The notes beneath the pieces are model-generated. The model searched no databases. It worked only from the letters and a program-made list of their open reading frames with translations, and was not told where the DNA came from. The translations under genes were made by a program, and so were the position numbers. Below are positions 34,261 through 47,640 of a stretch of DNA of 64,000 bases, piece after piece. Positions within the stretch are counted from its first letter, which is position 1. Each line of letters starts with the position of its first letter. Where the stretch lies: contig CM059585.1 of NCBI GenBank assembly GCA_030407085.1, positions 13,819,001 to 13,883,000 on the forward strand, given 5' to 3'. The DNA comes from Trichopria drosophilae (lineage: Eukaryota; Arthropoda; Insecta; Hymenoptera; Diapriidae).

Positions 34261-36484
34261 TAACCTTCCCATTTTGAAGATCAAGGTCCATGGACGCAAT
34301 ATTTTTGTTGTCTAGACTATTTACGAGCCGATTTCGGTGCAAAAATATCAATTGAAGTACATTTTTTAGTAAAATAAAACATTATTTTTTTAAATAAACA
34401 AATATACGTTCGTTTGTTTTTATTTTTAAAGAATTCTGATGACAGATTCTGAAAGATCACAAAATTTTACCTCAGAAATAATTATTCCGAAATTTTTTAT
34501 GACCGATTTGATACAAATAACAGCCGCTGAAAATCAATGAGAAAATGCGGACGTTTGGACGTTGATAGCTTAATGAACATCGAAAGTATAGTTACTAATT
34601 ACATTGTCCGTAATAAAAACTACAATAATAGAAACAGGTGTTATTTTTTAATGATTTTTGTATGTTCTATAAACGATTTCTACAGTACATTAAAAAAATC
34701 AGCATTATTCACATAGTTCGCACTTTACAGGCAAAACTGTCTTGTTGGCACAACTTCGTTTGTTCCGAATCGATAATCTCGGTAATGGTAATTACACAGG
34801 TAAGGTACTCCTATCCTTTCCCTCACTCTCTCTCTTTCGGTGAAGCATCTAGTAGACGGAATTATTCTTCACTGGAGCAGTAAATTCACTGTTCAAGGAT
34901 ACCTTGGCGTGCACTTCCATAACAATATGGTAGTAAAACGAAAATTTTAGTATTTCAGATTTCCATTGTTATTTCTGTTACTTTTTAATTTAAATTCTCC
35001 TTGCGATAATACGTAACAAAAAAATAACAATTGACATTTACTCCCGCCAGATGGCGTTGCACTTTGATGCTCTTTCAAATACGCAAGTACTCAGTATTCG
35101 TGCTTTGAAAGTGGAATGAAATCACTCAAAAAAACATTTATCACGAGAAAACATGTTCATAGATAATTTTGGGATGGACTTGAAGAACGCAAAAAATTAC
35201 CATTTTTCTGATTAAAAAAACTATAAGTTCTTGGATTTTTTAGATAGTAAAAATAACAATAAATCCTTTACTTGTTGAAAAGTTACAGATCCTGAAATAT
35301 TTTAAAAAGTGAATTTATGTTAATCACTTTGGGTCCATTTTGTTTTTGAATATGTAAAATTTATATGTTATTCAATTCCTAATCTTTTATTTCTTAATCT
35401 ACTAGCATAAGGAAAATTAACAACAACAAAATTAATAACAAAAAATTTATCAAGACTATGTGGTAGATGGTCTCACGAGCGATGATCGTAAAAGACCGTC
35501 TAAATTCGTCGGTGTTATCAGCACCGATACAATTTCCAGCGCTTTTCCCAGTCTTATGTACAGGCTGATGCAATCGAGCGTAACTGGCTCTTCCTCGACT
35601 AACGCTATTTTTAAACGTAATTTCATCCGGTGGTTTAATGGGCAAGCAGGCAGATACCGAAAAGAGTGAAAGAACCCGCCCAGAGATCAGTGAAAAAGGT
35701 ACATTAATGCTAATGAAGAAAATTATGAATTCATAGTTCAGACTTCAGAAGCACGATCCATCGGACTATTGTCAATTCATAATTTTGTAATAACGTTGAA
35801 AGAAATTAATTGACCATTTTTCGTGAAAATAAGTAGATTCAAAAAATTTGTAAAATAACTACATAAAACAGTATAATAAAAATCGAAAATATTTAATAAC
35901 TTTGGAATTACTCAATGAAATAAGATCAAATAACTTTACATTTTTATCTTTCCTCTTCGTCTCGTCTTCTATCCCGGACTTCCCGCATTACAGAAAATTG
36001 ATATAAATACTTCCCCGAAGCTGTTTTTCCCCGGGCAAAGAAAAAGTTGCATATGAAATTTTTAAGCATGTGACAAACATTCGAAAGGGATCAAGGACGA
36101 GGCGCTTTTTGCATTGTAACTTCCTGGCTGTCAAATTGCCAGGAAGCGAAAAGTACGCTCCTGCGTCAAAACTGCGGAAGAATTTTTGCTCGACGTTCCT
36201 GCAACATTCTGAGCTCTCCAGTTTAGCAGTGGTGCAAACTTTCGTTCGTAAACTTTGAAGTTTCGGAACAAAAGTTAAAAAAACTGTTAAAACGGCATCG
36301 TTTTTGTAAATAAATGCGAATTTGGAGTAAAATGGTTGTTTTTTAATTTAAAAATGTTAGTCGGGTAAACATATTACTAAAACTAGTTTATTTTGTTTTG
36401 GAAATATTTTTAAATGTTTTCTTTGTCACAGATGTAGGCTTTATTTGTATCATATGCTATATAAATAAATTGAAATTGGTTTGT
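34261..36484. other. AT-rich non-coding DNA with one CTCF-like motif
   Basis: No gene or repeat family was recognised. CCAGATGGCGTTGCAC at 35047-35062 resembles the insect CTCF binding consensus. About 35950-36250 is more CpG-bearing and has a 62-codon frame without a known motif. Confidence 0.4.
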
Positions 36485-36489
36485 CGGAT

Positions 36490-36583
36490 ACTAGGTGGCG
36501 TTCTAGACTCGAAAGCGAAATCGCTGGAGTGGGCACAGTGAGCGCCACTCTACTTTGTTAATGGATTGATACGCCACCTAGTG
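36490..36583. promoter_or_regulatory. Pair of inward-facing CTCF-like motifs (candidate)
   Basis: ACTAGGTGGCGT at 36490-36501 faces its reverse complement ACGCCACCTAGT at 36571-36582, 80 bp apart. A third partial motif, AGTGGCGCT, is on the minus strand at about 36543-36551. Insect CTCF sites have an AGGTGGCGC or AGATGGCGC core. The pair could equally be the ends of a very small inverted-repeat element. Confidence 0.35.
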
Positions 36584-36599
36584 TCACAAACAGAACTCA

Positions 36600-39500
36600 C
36601 AGTTCTATTCATATTTTGATTTGAACTCTGCATAACCACATGACTTAAAATTCGACAAAAATGTACTATTAAAAGAAGACAATCAAGCATGCGACGAGTA
36701 CGCCAGTGCCCCTTGAGGTTCGACACCAATTCAAAGGCAGTCAAGGCCGGAACCAAAAAGAAAACCTTAACAAAAGTGCAAAATCGAGTCAACATCAGGG
36801 AGAGAAGGCCAGAGATACTGGATGGATCCGTTTAGAAACTTCGCTTTTTGTATTTACGTCCTCTCAGTCGCTACACTCTCACGTGCGCATCGGAAACTCT
36901 TCGGGCGATAAGCCCGCATTTATGCATCTGAATTTACATACTATACATTATTCACAAAGAGCATCCTGGAAATCACTATCCGGCTAAAGCGATCTATATT
37001 CCCGACTTGTTTAGTCGCGAAAATCCCAGTACAAATTTAAATCTGTCCGGGAACGGGAGGGTGAGAGAGACGCCGCAACGCCCGCAGTCTGTCGAACCAC
37101 GAGATAGCATCGCTTTCTTTGCCTTAACTCTTACATATTTCATGCCTCTGATGTTTGTTATCGCCAGAAATCAACGAATGACAACGAGACTTTGTGTCCG
37201 ATCTTTCGAAACCTAGTTCACTGGACTACACGAGTCAGAAATCCGGAAATCAAAGTCATAGCAAGATTTGACTTTTATGAGAGGATGACGGTAACTCTTG
37301 GAGTAACAATTCCATGACGACAATGTTAATAGTGTTTTCTCTTTATCGAGATGTAGAATTTTGTAGCTTCCAATCTAAGCATCGTATCAATTGTAATGCT
37401 GGGATAAAAAACGTCGGAATCCGGCTCACGTTTCGAAGGTGGACGCATTGATGTACGCAATCGCTTCCGGCTTCGCGCTCTTTGGGGCTGCTCCTCCTGA
37501 CTTTTTGCTGAAAGTCGCGTCGGTAACGTTAAAACTTCGGGGGGTCCAGGCGCCGCCTAAGGCACCGTTTCGAGATAGGACTATGCATAATTCATGCCTC
37601 GGCCAAAAAGCTGGGTGATGAGTCGCTCAGAAGGCAAAAAAACGGCACAAATGAAAAATGCTCGCTTCCGCCGCGTAATTCGAGCGACCAAAACCGAGCG
37701 GGAGACTCCATATACGAAATTCGCTTTTTGCTCGACGCGGAAAAGTTGAATGCGAGATCCCATTCTCCTGGAGCACTGTAAGAGCGTGAAATGCGTCCGG
37801 AAATTATTTGTTTTTGACGGCGCAATAATAAGCTTTGCTTGTACGCGTTCCTCCTTTTTTTGGGAGCTTTACGAGATGTTTGCGGCGAAAATTCGGAGCT
37901 TTGTCAATTATTGGGGGCGCGAAACTGTTTAATCGCGGTATCTTCTTGCGCTTTCTCGAATTATGAGATAATGTTTAAAGCTTTTAACGGCGACGTTAAT
38001 CTGGGAATCCCTGGAATATAAAGCATCCGAATAAAAAGCGCGTGCTCCGGTGCCTGCGAATAATGCGATAAACGCCAAAAACGGGATAACTTTTTCAAAT
38101 TTATAGGTTGGATTTTGGAGGATGAACATGACGAAGGTTGAATTAAGCACACCGATGATGATTATGATCCAAGCTGCAGTAGAGGATCGTAATAAGGGTA
38201 TTATATTTCAAACATTTAAAATACCTTTTTGAGAATTAAGAAACGGTCGTTTATTCAAAATAGGAATGTCTCGATTAGGTTATCAACGACAGCAGCTATG
38301 GTTGTGGCTGGAGGATTAATTGGCATTGAGACATTATCATTTTTCAGGTTCGAATCATAGTCAACTTAGGTACCCACTCTAGATATTAATCATCTTATTA
38401 TAGCTACTTATAGCTACTAATAAATTTCCAGTAGATTAAATTGATCTCTTGTTTGCAGAAGACTTCCACGCTAAACAGGCCCCTCTTTAATATGCAACGA
38501 TGTACAGGGACTATCTATATTTCACTCAAAGACCCAAACTCCGCTTTTGTTGCCGGGGAGCACCTCGATTGTGTTGTTTGAGGATGTGATAGTGACTCTC
38601 GAGTAACCTACTCGATCACCTATTTTTTCTGTGATGGAAACATAAACACTGCACAAACATTGCACTAAAAACCAAGATGCCATCGTCATAGGAAACATCG
38701 CGAAATTGGCGCCCAATGAAGGATCATTTTACTTCAAGAAGGTTTTTATTTGAAATGTTTCCTCTTTAACACATATGAGGGCCATCTACATAAAATCCAA
38801 TAATATTTTAATGTTAGGAATTAGTAACTATGCATATAATATGAGTGACTTAATTTTCGATGTTTAGTACCGATTATTCAAGTTTTTCTCGAAGTGTAGT
38901 CGCGACTACTTATTTGACTGCAACAGATGTATTTGTTTTAATTAAAAGGCCAGTGATGTTAAATAGTGGACATTTATTACCTACTTGGAGTAAGTTTCGA
39001 GGAATCATTGGAATGATGGTCAACTACATAGTGAACGATGTTAGTAAGACATTCAAGGTTCGGGCCCCCTCATTTCCTGAAAGGGAAAAAGTCCGATGGG
39101 GGAACTCGCTCCACTTTACTTTCAGATTACGTATGATTAACTTGTGAGATGCAAAATCATGTACTTTTTCGCATTTGAACGTCAACGATAGATTGCTCCT
39201 ATAATGGATCGAATTCTACTTTGGTCAGTGAACAGGCACTCCTTACATCCGGGTACACCCTTCCTGTATGTGCGTTGTTTGGTTGGTCTATTAACGCAAC
39301 TATTAAATTCATTGTCTCGGAGCTTCTTCGGAAAGAAAAATTATTTCGTATCTAGGGAACACCTTTTTTAGTCAGTAACTGGTCATTAATTTGTTAGTTC
39401 CAAGAATTCCAGGGTTTACATGAGGTGAAGTAGTCAAAAGATGTTCAAAATTATTTTTCGTATAATTAAGTATTGAACAATAAAATTAATCCTGGTTCCG

Positions 39501-42384
39501 TGGATAATGTATTAAAGATAGATACATTAAACTTCTGAAATGTAATTAAAATATTATTTATAATAATAATTTATTATTCTTCCGTGTCAGATATAAATGA
39601 AATACTATTAATCCATGTCAGTTTAAGTTTTGACGTGTATTGACGTCATCTTCAGAACTATACAATTCAAACATTTTTGTTTAAATTAAGATGTTAATTT
39701 TATACAATTTTGGATACTGCATATGTCTATCTGGATCACTGTATATTATAAACAGTTTTGAAATGTCAAAGAAACTATGATTAATTTTCCAAGTTAATGA
39801 AGTAAAATAAAATGATGCGGGAGAGTCCAGATTTTCTTGTCACACAAGTTTAGACTTTATGACAATGAACAATGACGATGGCGGGTATACATTTGATAAT
39901 GAGGACAATAACATGTTTTACAATAGTTCTCTTATCTAATATTTACAATGTTTGAAAGAAAATATCGAATTTTAAGGTTTTCCAACATTTAAAACCTGTC
40001 GATAACAATTATAGAGGTTTTATATATCTGCAATTTTTTTACGCCTTATTTTTAGGTGCGAATGTGACATTTTAAATACTAATCTTTTGCTTAAATTAGG
40101 TTATTTATTTAATATTTTATTTACTTCCAAATTAAATTCGTTATAAAAAGTGTACTACGATTTAAGATACTACTTGCTTATAACCGTTAAAAAACAATCA
40201 TCAATTCATCAATTGAAAGCTGAAGAAATTTCACCATTAAAAAATCAACATCTTACTCTATGTTCTAAATTACAAAAGTATCCCAATTATTCAGTAATCA
40301 ATTTTTTCAATTATACAACATCGAAATACTTATAATTTTGTAAATTACTGTTTTCTATTTTCAGATGAAAATTCGAAAAACGTCTTTGATGCTACACCAT
40401 AAAGAAACATTGACATAATTCACAAAATTCTAAATGGATGAAAAACTGTAGAATAATTATGTAAATAAAATACAAATTGCTGCTTTTCTTGACTGCACTT
40501 CTTTTCACATGACCTACATTAATAATTCTCTGCTGGTATGAAAATGTAGGAGGTCAGACACTTAATTTATTCACTGTGAGAAAAAAATGCTTATAAACTA
40601 CAGCAACATTATTTATTATCATTACGAAAAAGTATATTTCGCATCAATTAAAACAATAAATAACTTGAATATTATACAATTAATGCCTAATTTTTCCTAA
40701 TGTAATTTTTATTGTGGACGTCAAATGCAAAGTAAAATAATCGACAAAAAAAGCAATTTAAAAAAAATGTATCCAGGCAATATAAATAAATTACTAAAAG
40801 AATTTGCTATTATCGAAAAGGTCAAATCTCCTAAAAATTTATATTTATTTCATAGTTTTTCGTAACTTGGTTTCAGACTTCAATAAATTTCCATTATATT
40901 TCCGACGGCACAATTAATTAGCGGTCGTTATTACGTCTCGTAATTAATTTTATTCCATAAAATACTTTGGAGATGGATGCAAAGAGATGACAAAGATCAG
41001 AAAATGTAAAGAGAGAGAAAGAGAAATAGCTCGATTTGAGTGCAATTTACTAAACCGTTTTCGCATTGCAGCCGCTCAAAGAACGTTTGACCTAAATTGC
41101 TGTGTTAGCCACTTATTCATGCATTACGTATTCCATGTTTGTTTTTCGCTCAGGAATGTTCAAAAAATGAAATTTCAATCCCAACAAAAATGCAAAAACC
41201 ACTTTAATTTCTATTTTTTTTTCGAACGATGAAAACAATGATGCAAACAAAGCGTCGCGGAACTCGGATGGAGATCGGATTTACGTTTTAGTTTATTCAT
41301 GTTGCTACATCGAAAATAGAAGTAACGCCGACGATTAAAAAATGCAAACTGTATTTATAAATTGTTCAAGGTTAGCCATTTTGTTCAATTGCGGGTAATT
41401 GCATTTTGTTGCGTTACTATCTGCACTGATTAAAATTTATTATGAATAATTAATTATAATCTCAAATAAAACGAGAATTTCAGTATTATACAGTTTACTT
41501 TATTAATTTAAATCTTTTTTATTTAAATTAGTATCTTGTAGATTTCGTCGTCGTTGATTACGAATCTGAAGTAGAGAATTCAAAATGAAGAATGGTATTT
41601 GGTATTGTGTACACATTTATAAAACGATTTTGTATTTTTGTAGGAGTGTAGAGAAAAAGTTCTTTTCAGTTTTAGGTTAATAGTCCAGTAAAAATTTAAT
41701 TAATGATAAGTAATTTCTTTCAGTTAAATATATGCTAAGGTTCAATTATAATAAATTAATCACTTACTAATTTTCAAATACGACCGAAAAGCAAATGATT
41801 CTTCTTTTTCTAATGGATAACAAATAAAATTCATTTATTTACCAAATTTCGAATAATAAATATGTATTGCAAAACACTGTTTTATTAATATTTAGGTGTT
41901 GTATTTTTATTGGATTTAAACATTAATATTAAGTGTATCGTACTCTATTTATTTGATTATTGTTTAATGTATATACATTTTTTGTATTTATTAGTGGCAT
42001 TCCATATTTTATATACACGATTTATTCCGTCGTTATTTATTAAACGTGGGATTCAAATGGCTATCCTATTTAGTGCTTCAAAAGTACTTGAATATTCTAG
42101 ACGTTCATATCCATGATAGAAACTATATTGTCCATTTTTATTATGTTTTTCGAATTATTTCATTTTTAATCATTTTTTTATTACTGTAAATGTAACATTC
42201 ATTACACTATAAATATGCTTAAATATGCATATTATATTCATTCGATTTTCTTACGAACCAATAACTTTTATTTTATTTTCAATTCATATTTTTTTTCAAA
42301 AATTAAACCAAAATTAATCTATTCATCCCTACAGGTAATTTTCTTTGCTCTGATTGGCAAATTAACGTAAAATTTAATCATCGG
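36600..42384. other. Long unassigned stretch: CpG-bearing to ~38150, then AT-rich
   Basis: 36800-38150 is CpG-bearing and free of obvious repeats. A 64-codon minus-strand frame at 38522-38716 begins with a plausible hydrophobic leader but is not identified. 38800-42380 is AT-rich with a short GATTACGAATCTG remnant near 41555. I see no complete gene; short exons separated by long introns cannot be excluded. Confidence 0.4.
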
Positions 42385-43090
42385 AATAAAAGGTACTTTC
42401 TGAAACAAATGGTACCTTTCAAAGAAAATGGTACCTTTCAAAAATAAAAATGGTACCTTTTAACAAAAATGGTACCTGCCTGGAATTTCAATTTTCTTCG
42501 TGTTTAACCTTGGGGAACAAGTTCCATGCAAACCGAGTAAATAAATCCAGTATTGCAATAAGTTTACTTGCGGTTCGAAACGGTTCAGAGTTACAGTATC
42601 TCCTCACAGTGAAAAATTATGTAGTACAATCTTGGTGAACAAATTCCACGTAACCAAATTGAAGAAATCCATAACTACCGTACGTACCGTACAATTCAGA
42701 ATTTTGCCATATATTCTTGATTGCAAAGAATCAAATTAAAACGATTACAGGTTGTAATTTATACAAAAGGTCGAACTTAAGATGAAGTTTCTCATATTAA
42801 CTATAAGTTTTTCTTTTTATTTGACATTTTCACAATGTTTTCCCGGCACACTAATAAACTAAAGAATCAAAGGATGACAACAGATGATTTCCGGCGTCAA
42901 AATGTACATAAAATTTAGTTGAAGGTACCGTCTGGACAGAATGGTGCCTGTTTTTGAAAAAATGGCACCTTTCAATGAAAAATGGCACCATAGCTAAAAA
43001 AATGGTACATTTTTTTAAAAGTGTATTATTATCCTTTTTTAATCTTGGTGAACAAGTTCCATGTAGCCCAACTGAATAAATCCACAACTA
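42385..43090. repeat. Two blocks of GGTACC words, each followed by a shared ~50 bp phrase
   Basis: AAATGGTACCTTTC recurs five times at 42390-42480. A second block at 42923-43015 carries the same word, partly changed to GGCACC. The phrase CTTGGTGAACAAGTTCCATG, continuing to an AAATCCACAACTACC-like end, follows at about 42507, 42630 and 43044. This points to a tandem duplication of ~540 bp with an extra partial copy. Confidence 0.75.
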
Positions 43091-44117
43091 CCGAATGTTT
43101 TCTTGCGCTTCTAAACCTTTGTTTCATTGTACTGCGGTCTTTCAGCCATTGTTTACAAAATTTCGTTACGGAGTTTGTTCAAACCAGACTCGTATCAGCG
43201 AACATGAACGAGACGTCATATCGTCGTTAACGAACGCCAACCTGATTAACGAGGCCGATAGTAATAATCGTATCATCGTGAAAATTTGCGAAGCCTATTA
43301 CCCGGCCGGTACCTGCAGTAATGATTGCCGTCCAAGGCTAGCGGCTGCGGCGTCGGCGTCGTAAATAGCGATTTGAAAAATCACGGGTAATCAAAGTCGG
43401 CTTTGCAGTCTTTCTCTTGGCGAATGCGCTTTTAAGTCTCGCCTTCGCACTAAATTCCTGCAGTTCGAATTACGGATGTCGCGGAATTGCCCCGATAAAG
43501 CGAGTTTTACGGCTCGTTATTTACGACGTTAAAATGATCCGTCGCAGATAGCGCGCTCATTTTTTAATGTACTCTAAACGGAAGTTTCGGATACGCGACT
43601 TCTAGAAGTTCACTTCCCGAAGAATATGGCCAAATCGTAAGATTTCTAACTTTTCTTTCTTTTATTGATAAGAAGTTCGGTTGACGCGAAGATAATTCAT
43701 GAACTGCTAAAGAACTCTGAACCATGACTTCGAGAAGAAAGGATATGTAATTTATGGTGACGTCGGTAATATGATGTTAAGGAGTGCCACTGGTGCAAAA
43801 TTTTCCAAAAAAATGTTCCTTTTTGTATTTGAAACGAAATTGGAAACCATGTAGAGCTATGAAAAGTAAGAAAACATTTGGTCTTTTTATTTAATAGAGT
43901 AAGTTGCTACACAGAGGTAACTGAAATAAACAATGCATTCTTCAACTCAGAAGCTACCAAAATAAAATGGGTAAGATAAAATATTGACTTAAGGTACCTT
44001 GGGCCATTCCTGTACCAAAAAAACCATAGTACAAATAAGAAATCAAATGTGCATCAGCGGGAAAGAATGAGGAAGTTTGACAAGTTTGACACTGCATTGT
44101 ACCGTAATTAAAATATG
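43091..44117. other. CpG-rich single-copy-looking DNA, then AT-rich
   Basis: 43130-43620 is strongly CpG-bearing and lacks repeats. An 89-codon frame (43095-43364) ends in an Ala/Ser run without a recognised domain. No conserved domain or splice structure could be confirmed by eye. Confidence 0.4.
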
Positions 44118-44312
44118 CAATAGAGTCCAAGTATATTTACCCACTCGCTTCCTAGCCTTCGCCTCCCATCTCGTTAGATTAACAAAAGAAGGGGAGCGCC
44201 GCTTCTCCCACTCCTCTCAGTCGCGTTACAGTCCTGACGTCACAGCAGGCCCATGAGGCCCCGGCGCGGAAGGTGGGGGAAACAGAGTGGCGGTAAGTAA
44301 ATATAACGATTG
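44118..44312 (+). mobile_element. pogo-like MITE, CAGTAGAGTCCCG family, 3' end lost
   Basis: It starts CAATAGAGTCCAAGTATATTT. It shares the family interior: a CTTCTCCCACTCC block, CCTGACGTCACAGCAGGCCC at 44232-44251, and a GTAAATATAACGA block near its end. The terminal GGGACTCTACTG is missing. A tRNA-like string follows directly. Confidence 0.75.
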
Positions 44313-44315
44313 AAT

Positions 44316-44353
44316 GCGCCAGAAATTGAACCCAGGACCTTTCGATTGCCGGC
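44316..44353 (-). other. tRNA-like 3' fragment (possible SINE or tRNA pseudogene)
   Basis: The minus strand reads AAAGGTCCTGGGTTCAATTT with a GGTTCAATTTC B-box-like core and a CTGGCGC end, as in the T arm of a tRNA. No A box, anticodon stem or tail was found, so only a remnant is supported. Confidence 0.3.
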
Positions 44354-46741
44354 AATAAATTTAGTTAATTAAAAAAAGATCGCTTTATAAAGTAAATGGA
44401 ATAACTTTAATAGGAACTGCAAGTATGCGAATAAAGTACGTTTGAATACACTAATATTAGTGGGAAGATGTGAAGTACAAAAAATAACGTACAATTGCAG
44501 TATATAGGGAAAAAGTACGAAAACAAGTAGAGTAAATATACTAAATAAATGTAACTGAGATAATACGAAAATATAATACAAATTATATCAAGATATAACA
44601 GAAAGAAAATTACATATTCGTGGTAAGTAGCTTAAAGTAAGATACGACAGATAAGTAATTAATTAAAGTAAGTTCAGAAAATTAAGTTGCCAAACTAAAT
44701 TAAACAAATAGATAAAAAAATAAAGTAAGCAGATGCATAAAATGTAAGTGTACAGTCGATTACATTAATTAAGTAAAACCTGAGATAGTCCTACGAAATT
44801 TATGATCTTCAGTTTACTATTAAATGCCTACTTATTTAAATGACTATATTTTTTCTTTTGTTAAATGTAACATCGAATTGTATGTTATAATTAAAATAAT
44901 TTAATTACCATTTTGAATTTTTTCAGAATTAGGGTAACAGTTTCATAGGACATGTATTGAATTTTTATCTCAACCAGTTCTCAATTCCCCATATTTTCAA
45001 AACAATCAAATCCGTTAATTCATCGTCGTCTGGAACAGTTGTGGGAATAACAAAGTTGGAAACACGCATTGTACTTGAATCATTCCATACCGCAGATTAA
45101 TTTTCCGAAAATTATTCGACCGTATTTTATTTAGAAATTAGCGCTGTAATTATATCTAGGTTAATGAAAATCCATTTCGTATTAATGAACTGTTGATGTG
45201 ATTAATTTCGAAAGTTATACAACTACGTGTGGAACAAGAACTACAGGTGCGGTAAAATATGGTAATGTTTCGAACATCTAAATAACACGTGAAGTATGTT
45301 TACTAACTATTCATTTAAGGAATTCCTATGTTTCATTAAATTAGTGCATTAATAATTGTTTTATGAATAATTTCCTAAAATATACTTGATTCAATAGTAA
45401 TATAATATACTGAGAAAAACTGTGTTTATCTTTAATCAAATTTCGTATCTTTTGCATAAAAATTTATATGCATAGAATAACATGAGCCGCACCTAAATAG
45501 CATGTTTTTAATATCAAATCTTCAAAATCCAAGGAAGTGCAGTAAATTTTCTTAACTTGTATACATTTTTTCATGACAATATTTTTTAATTTCTAAGTAC
45601 TTATTTAACTAAGTTGAAACAAGAAATCTACTGATGTCTATAAATTTGACCTTCAGTGTCATTTGGTGGCAAAAATTTCATTTTTAGACGTAAACACCAT
45701 TGTAATAAGAACATCTATTATATTTCAATATGACCTCAAGATATAGGTCCCACATAATGTCCTATTAGATATGACGTGACCTTAAAGGTTATTGTAAGGG
45801 TATTTGAATATAAACAACGTTATATGAGGTATCACAAAAGTAACAAAATAAGCAAACAATTCAAGGTCATTATTCAACTAATTGGGATGCAATAATCTAT
45901 TGGTGACCATAAATTTCACCTTGGCAATTCTTTTAGTTATCAGTATTGAAATAATGGGATATTTTGAATACTAACATGTTTTCAGGATATTGGTCCGACA
46001 TAACCTAGAAGATTACTGTAAGGACGTTTGAAAATAAACAAGTTGTGTGATTATAAAATTACGAAGATGAGAAATTATAATTAAAACATTTTCAGAAAAT
46101 TTGGTGTTGATAAAGCGTAATCGTGTTACTATAAATTTAAACATTAAAAAGAATAATATCAAACACACCAATTGCATTGATGAAAAAAGATCAAAGTTTT
46201 TTATTACGATCATAAGAAAGTATACCCGTTATTTTATAAACGATTTAATCGGCAGTTCAATCTGAGTCAGTGTGAATAAAAAAGAGGCTGCAGATTAAAG
46301 CACACGCATACCTGAAATTAAAGTATGTAATCACATTCTGTCAAGGTGTTGTAATTATTTTATTACGTAATTTTCGTCACGTTCTAATTACAAATTACCG
46401 TGTCTTATCACCCTGCCAGCTTCACCACGATATAACGTAATAATTATAAATGCAAATAAAGAAATACCAAATATAACAACATATTTATTGCGAGCAAACA
46501 TGCGTGGGAATTTCAAGATTGAAAGTGAAATATTTTGCGTGGATTTTTAATAAAGTTTGAGATATCGGCTGTATCAGATTAATCATTAGTTACGCGTTTA
46601 GAATAAAAATTAATTACATTTTACTTGTTCATTTCTAAGAACATTTTCTAGAAATATTCATAGTATTCTGTAAAATTATACCATGATTTTGTGGTATTTT
46701 AGGTTGTTATTAATAAATGCAATTTTTAAACTATTTTAACC
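44354..46741. repeat. AT-rich DNA with AAGTA words (44380-44860) and a diverged tandem pair (45626-46045)
   Basis: 44380-44860 is crowded with AAAGTA, TAAGTA and AAGTACG words. At 45626 the phrase AATCTACTGATGTCTATAAA recurs at 45894 as AATCTATTGGTGACCATAAA. TTGTAAGGGTATTTGAATAT near 45795 recurs near 46015, giving two diverged copies of ~220-270 bp. The rest is plain AT-rich DNA. Confidence 0.55.
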
Positions 46742-46743
46742 TA

Positions 46744-46959
46744 CAGTAGAGTCCCGTTATATTTACCGAAAGGAGGGGAGCTGCTCCCATTCCCCTCACT
46801 CGCGTTATGTTCCTGACGTCACAGCAGGCCCTTCCTGAGGCCCCATCCCGCAAGGTGAGGGAAAAAGAGTGCGGCATTGGGTAAATATAACGAGACGGAA
46901 CCGGGCAAATATGCTGGGGCGTAAATATAATGAGACGCCATTATACCGGGACTTTACTG
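46744..46959 (+). mobile_element. pogo-like MITE, CAGTAGAGTCCCG family, complete
   Basis: The left end is CAGTAGAGTCCCGTTATATTT and the right end reverse-complements to CAGTAAAGTCCCGGTATAATG. TA lies on both sides (46742-46743 and 46960-46961). The element is 216 bp and non-coding. It carries a perfect TGACGTCA at 46814-46821. Other copies: 44118-44312, 53597-53824, and a terminal fragment at 54314. Confidence 0.9.
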
Positions 46960-47159
46960 TATGTACAAATTTATTATATATTCGTCACTTGTTGCACTTT
47001 TTTAAGCCAATACATAAAAAATACCGTATTTTAATGATATTTTTTTTATAAATTCATATTTTTTGGTGGGAAAGGTTTTTTTTTCTTTACAAAATGAATC
47101 GGAAAAGTGATCCCGATATCTAAGGAATAAGTTCATGATCGGAAAATATTTTTTTTCAA

Positions 47160-47640
47160 GATGGCAGATTTATTTCAAAATGGCGGCTTAAAGGATTGTT
47201 CTTTTTATGGATTTACAAATTACAGGTTTTAAAAGTTTTCTTATGCATTTTGGAAGATAAATTATTATATATAGGGGGTTTTAAGGTCGTTGATCACGAT
47301 TCTGATGTCAAAATTGTAAAATACAAGATGGCGGATCCAATATGGCCGACATATTCAGCTGAATTCGTTGCTTCTTGTCCAATTCGCCCGGGAATTTTAT
47401 TTATGGTTTTTTTGAGGTCGAAGATCACGATTCTGATGACATAATTACAAAATACAAGATGGCGGATCCAATATGGCCTCTTGTCTTCCTTTGAATTTGT
47501 TGTTTCTTATCCAGTTTGTTAATGAATTTCATTTCGAATGTTTTTAGGTCGCTAATCACGAACCTGACATTAGACTTGGCGAATACAAAATGGTGGAACT
47601 GTTATAGTGACAGTCCAAACTAAATTCATTGTTTTTTCTC
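47160..47640. repeat. Three GGCGGATCC tandem units, ~128 bp period
   Basis: ACAAGATGGCGGATCCAATA occurs at about 47326 and 47454, each preceded by a GATCACGATTCTGATG phrase and TTTTNAGGTCG. A third, more diverged unit ends near 47600 (ACAAAATGGTGGAAC). This is the clearest tandem version of the family in the window. Confidence 0.8.
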
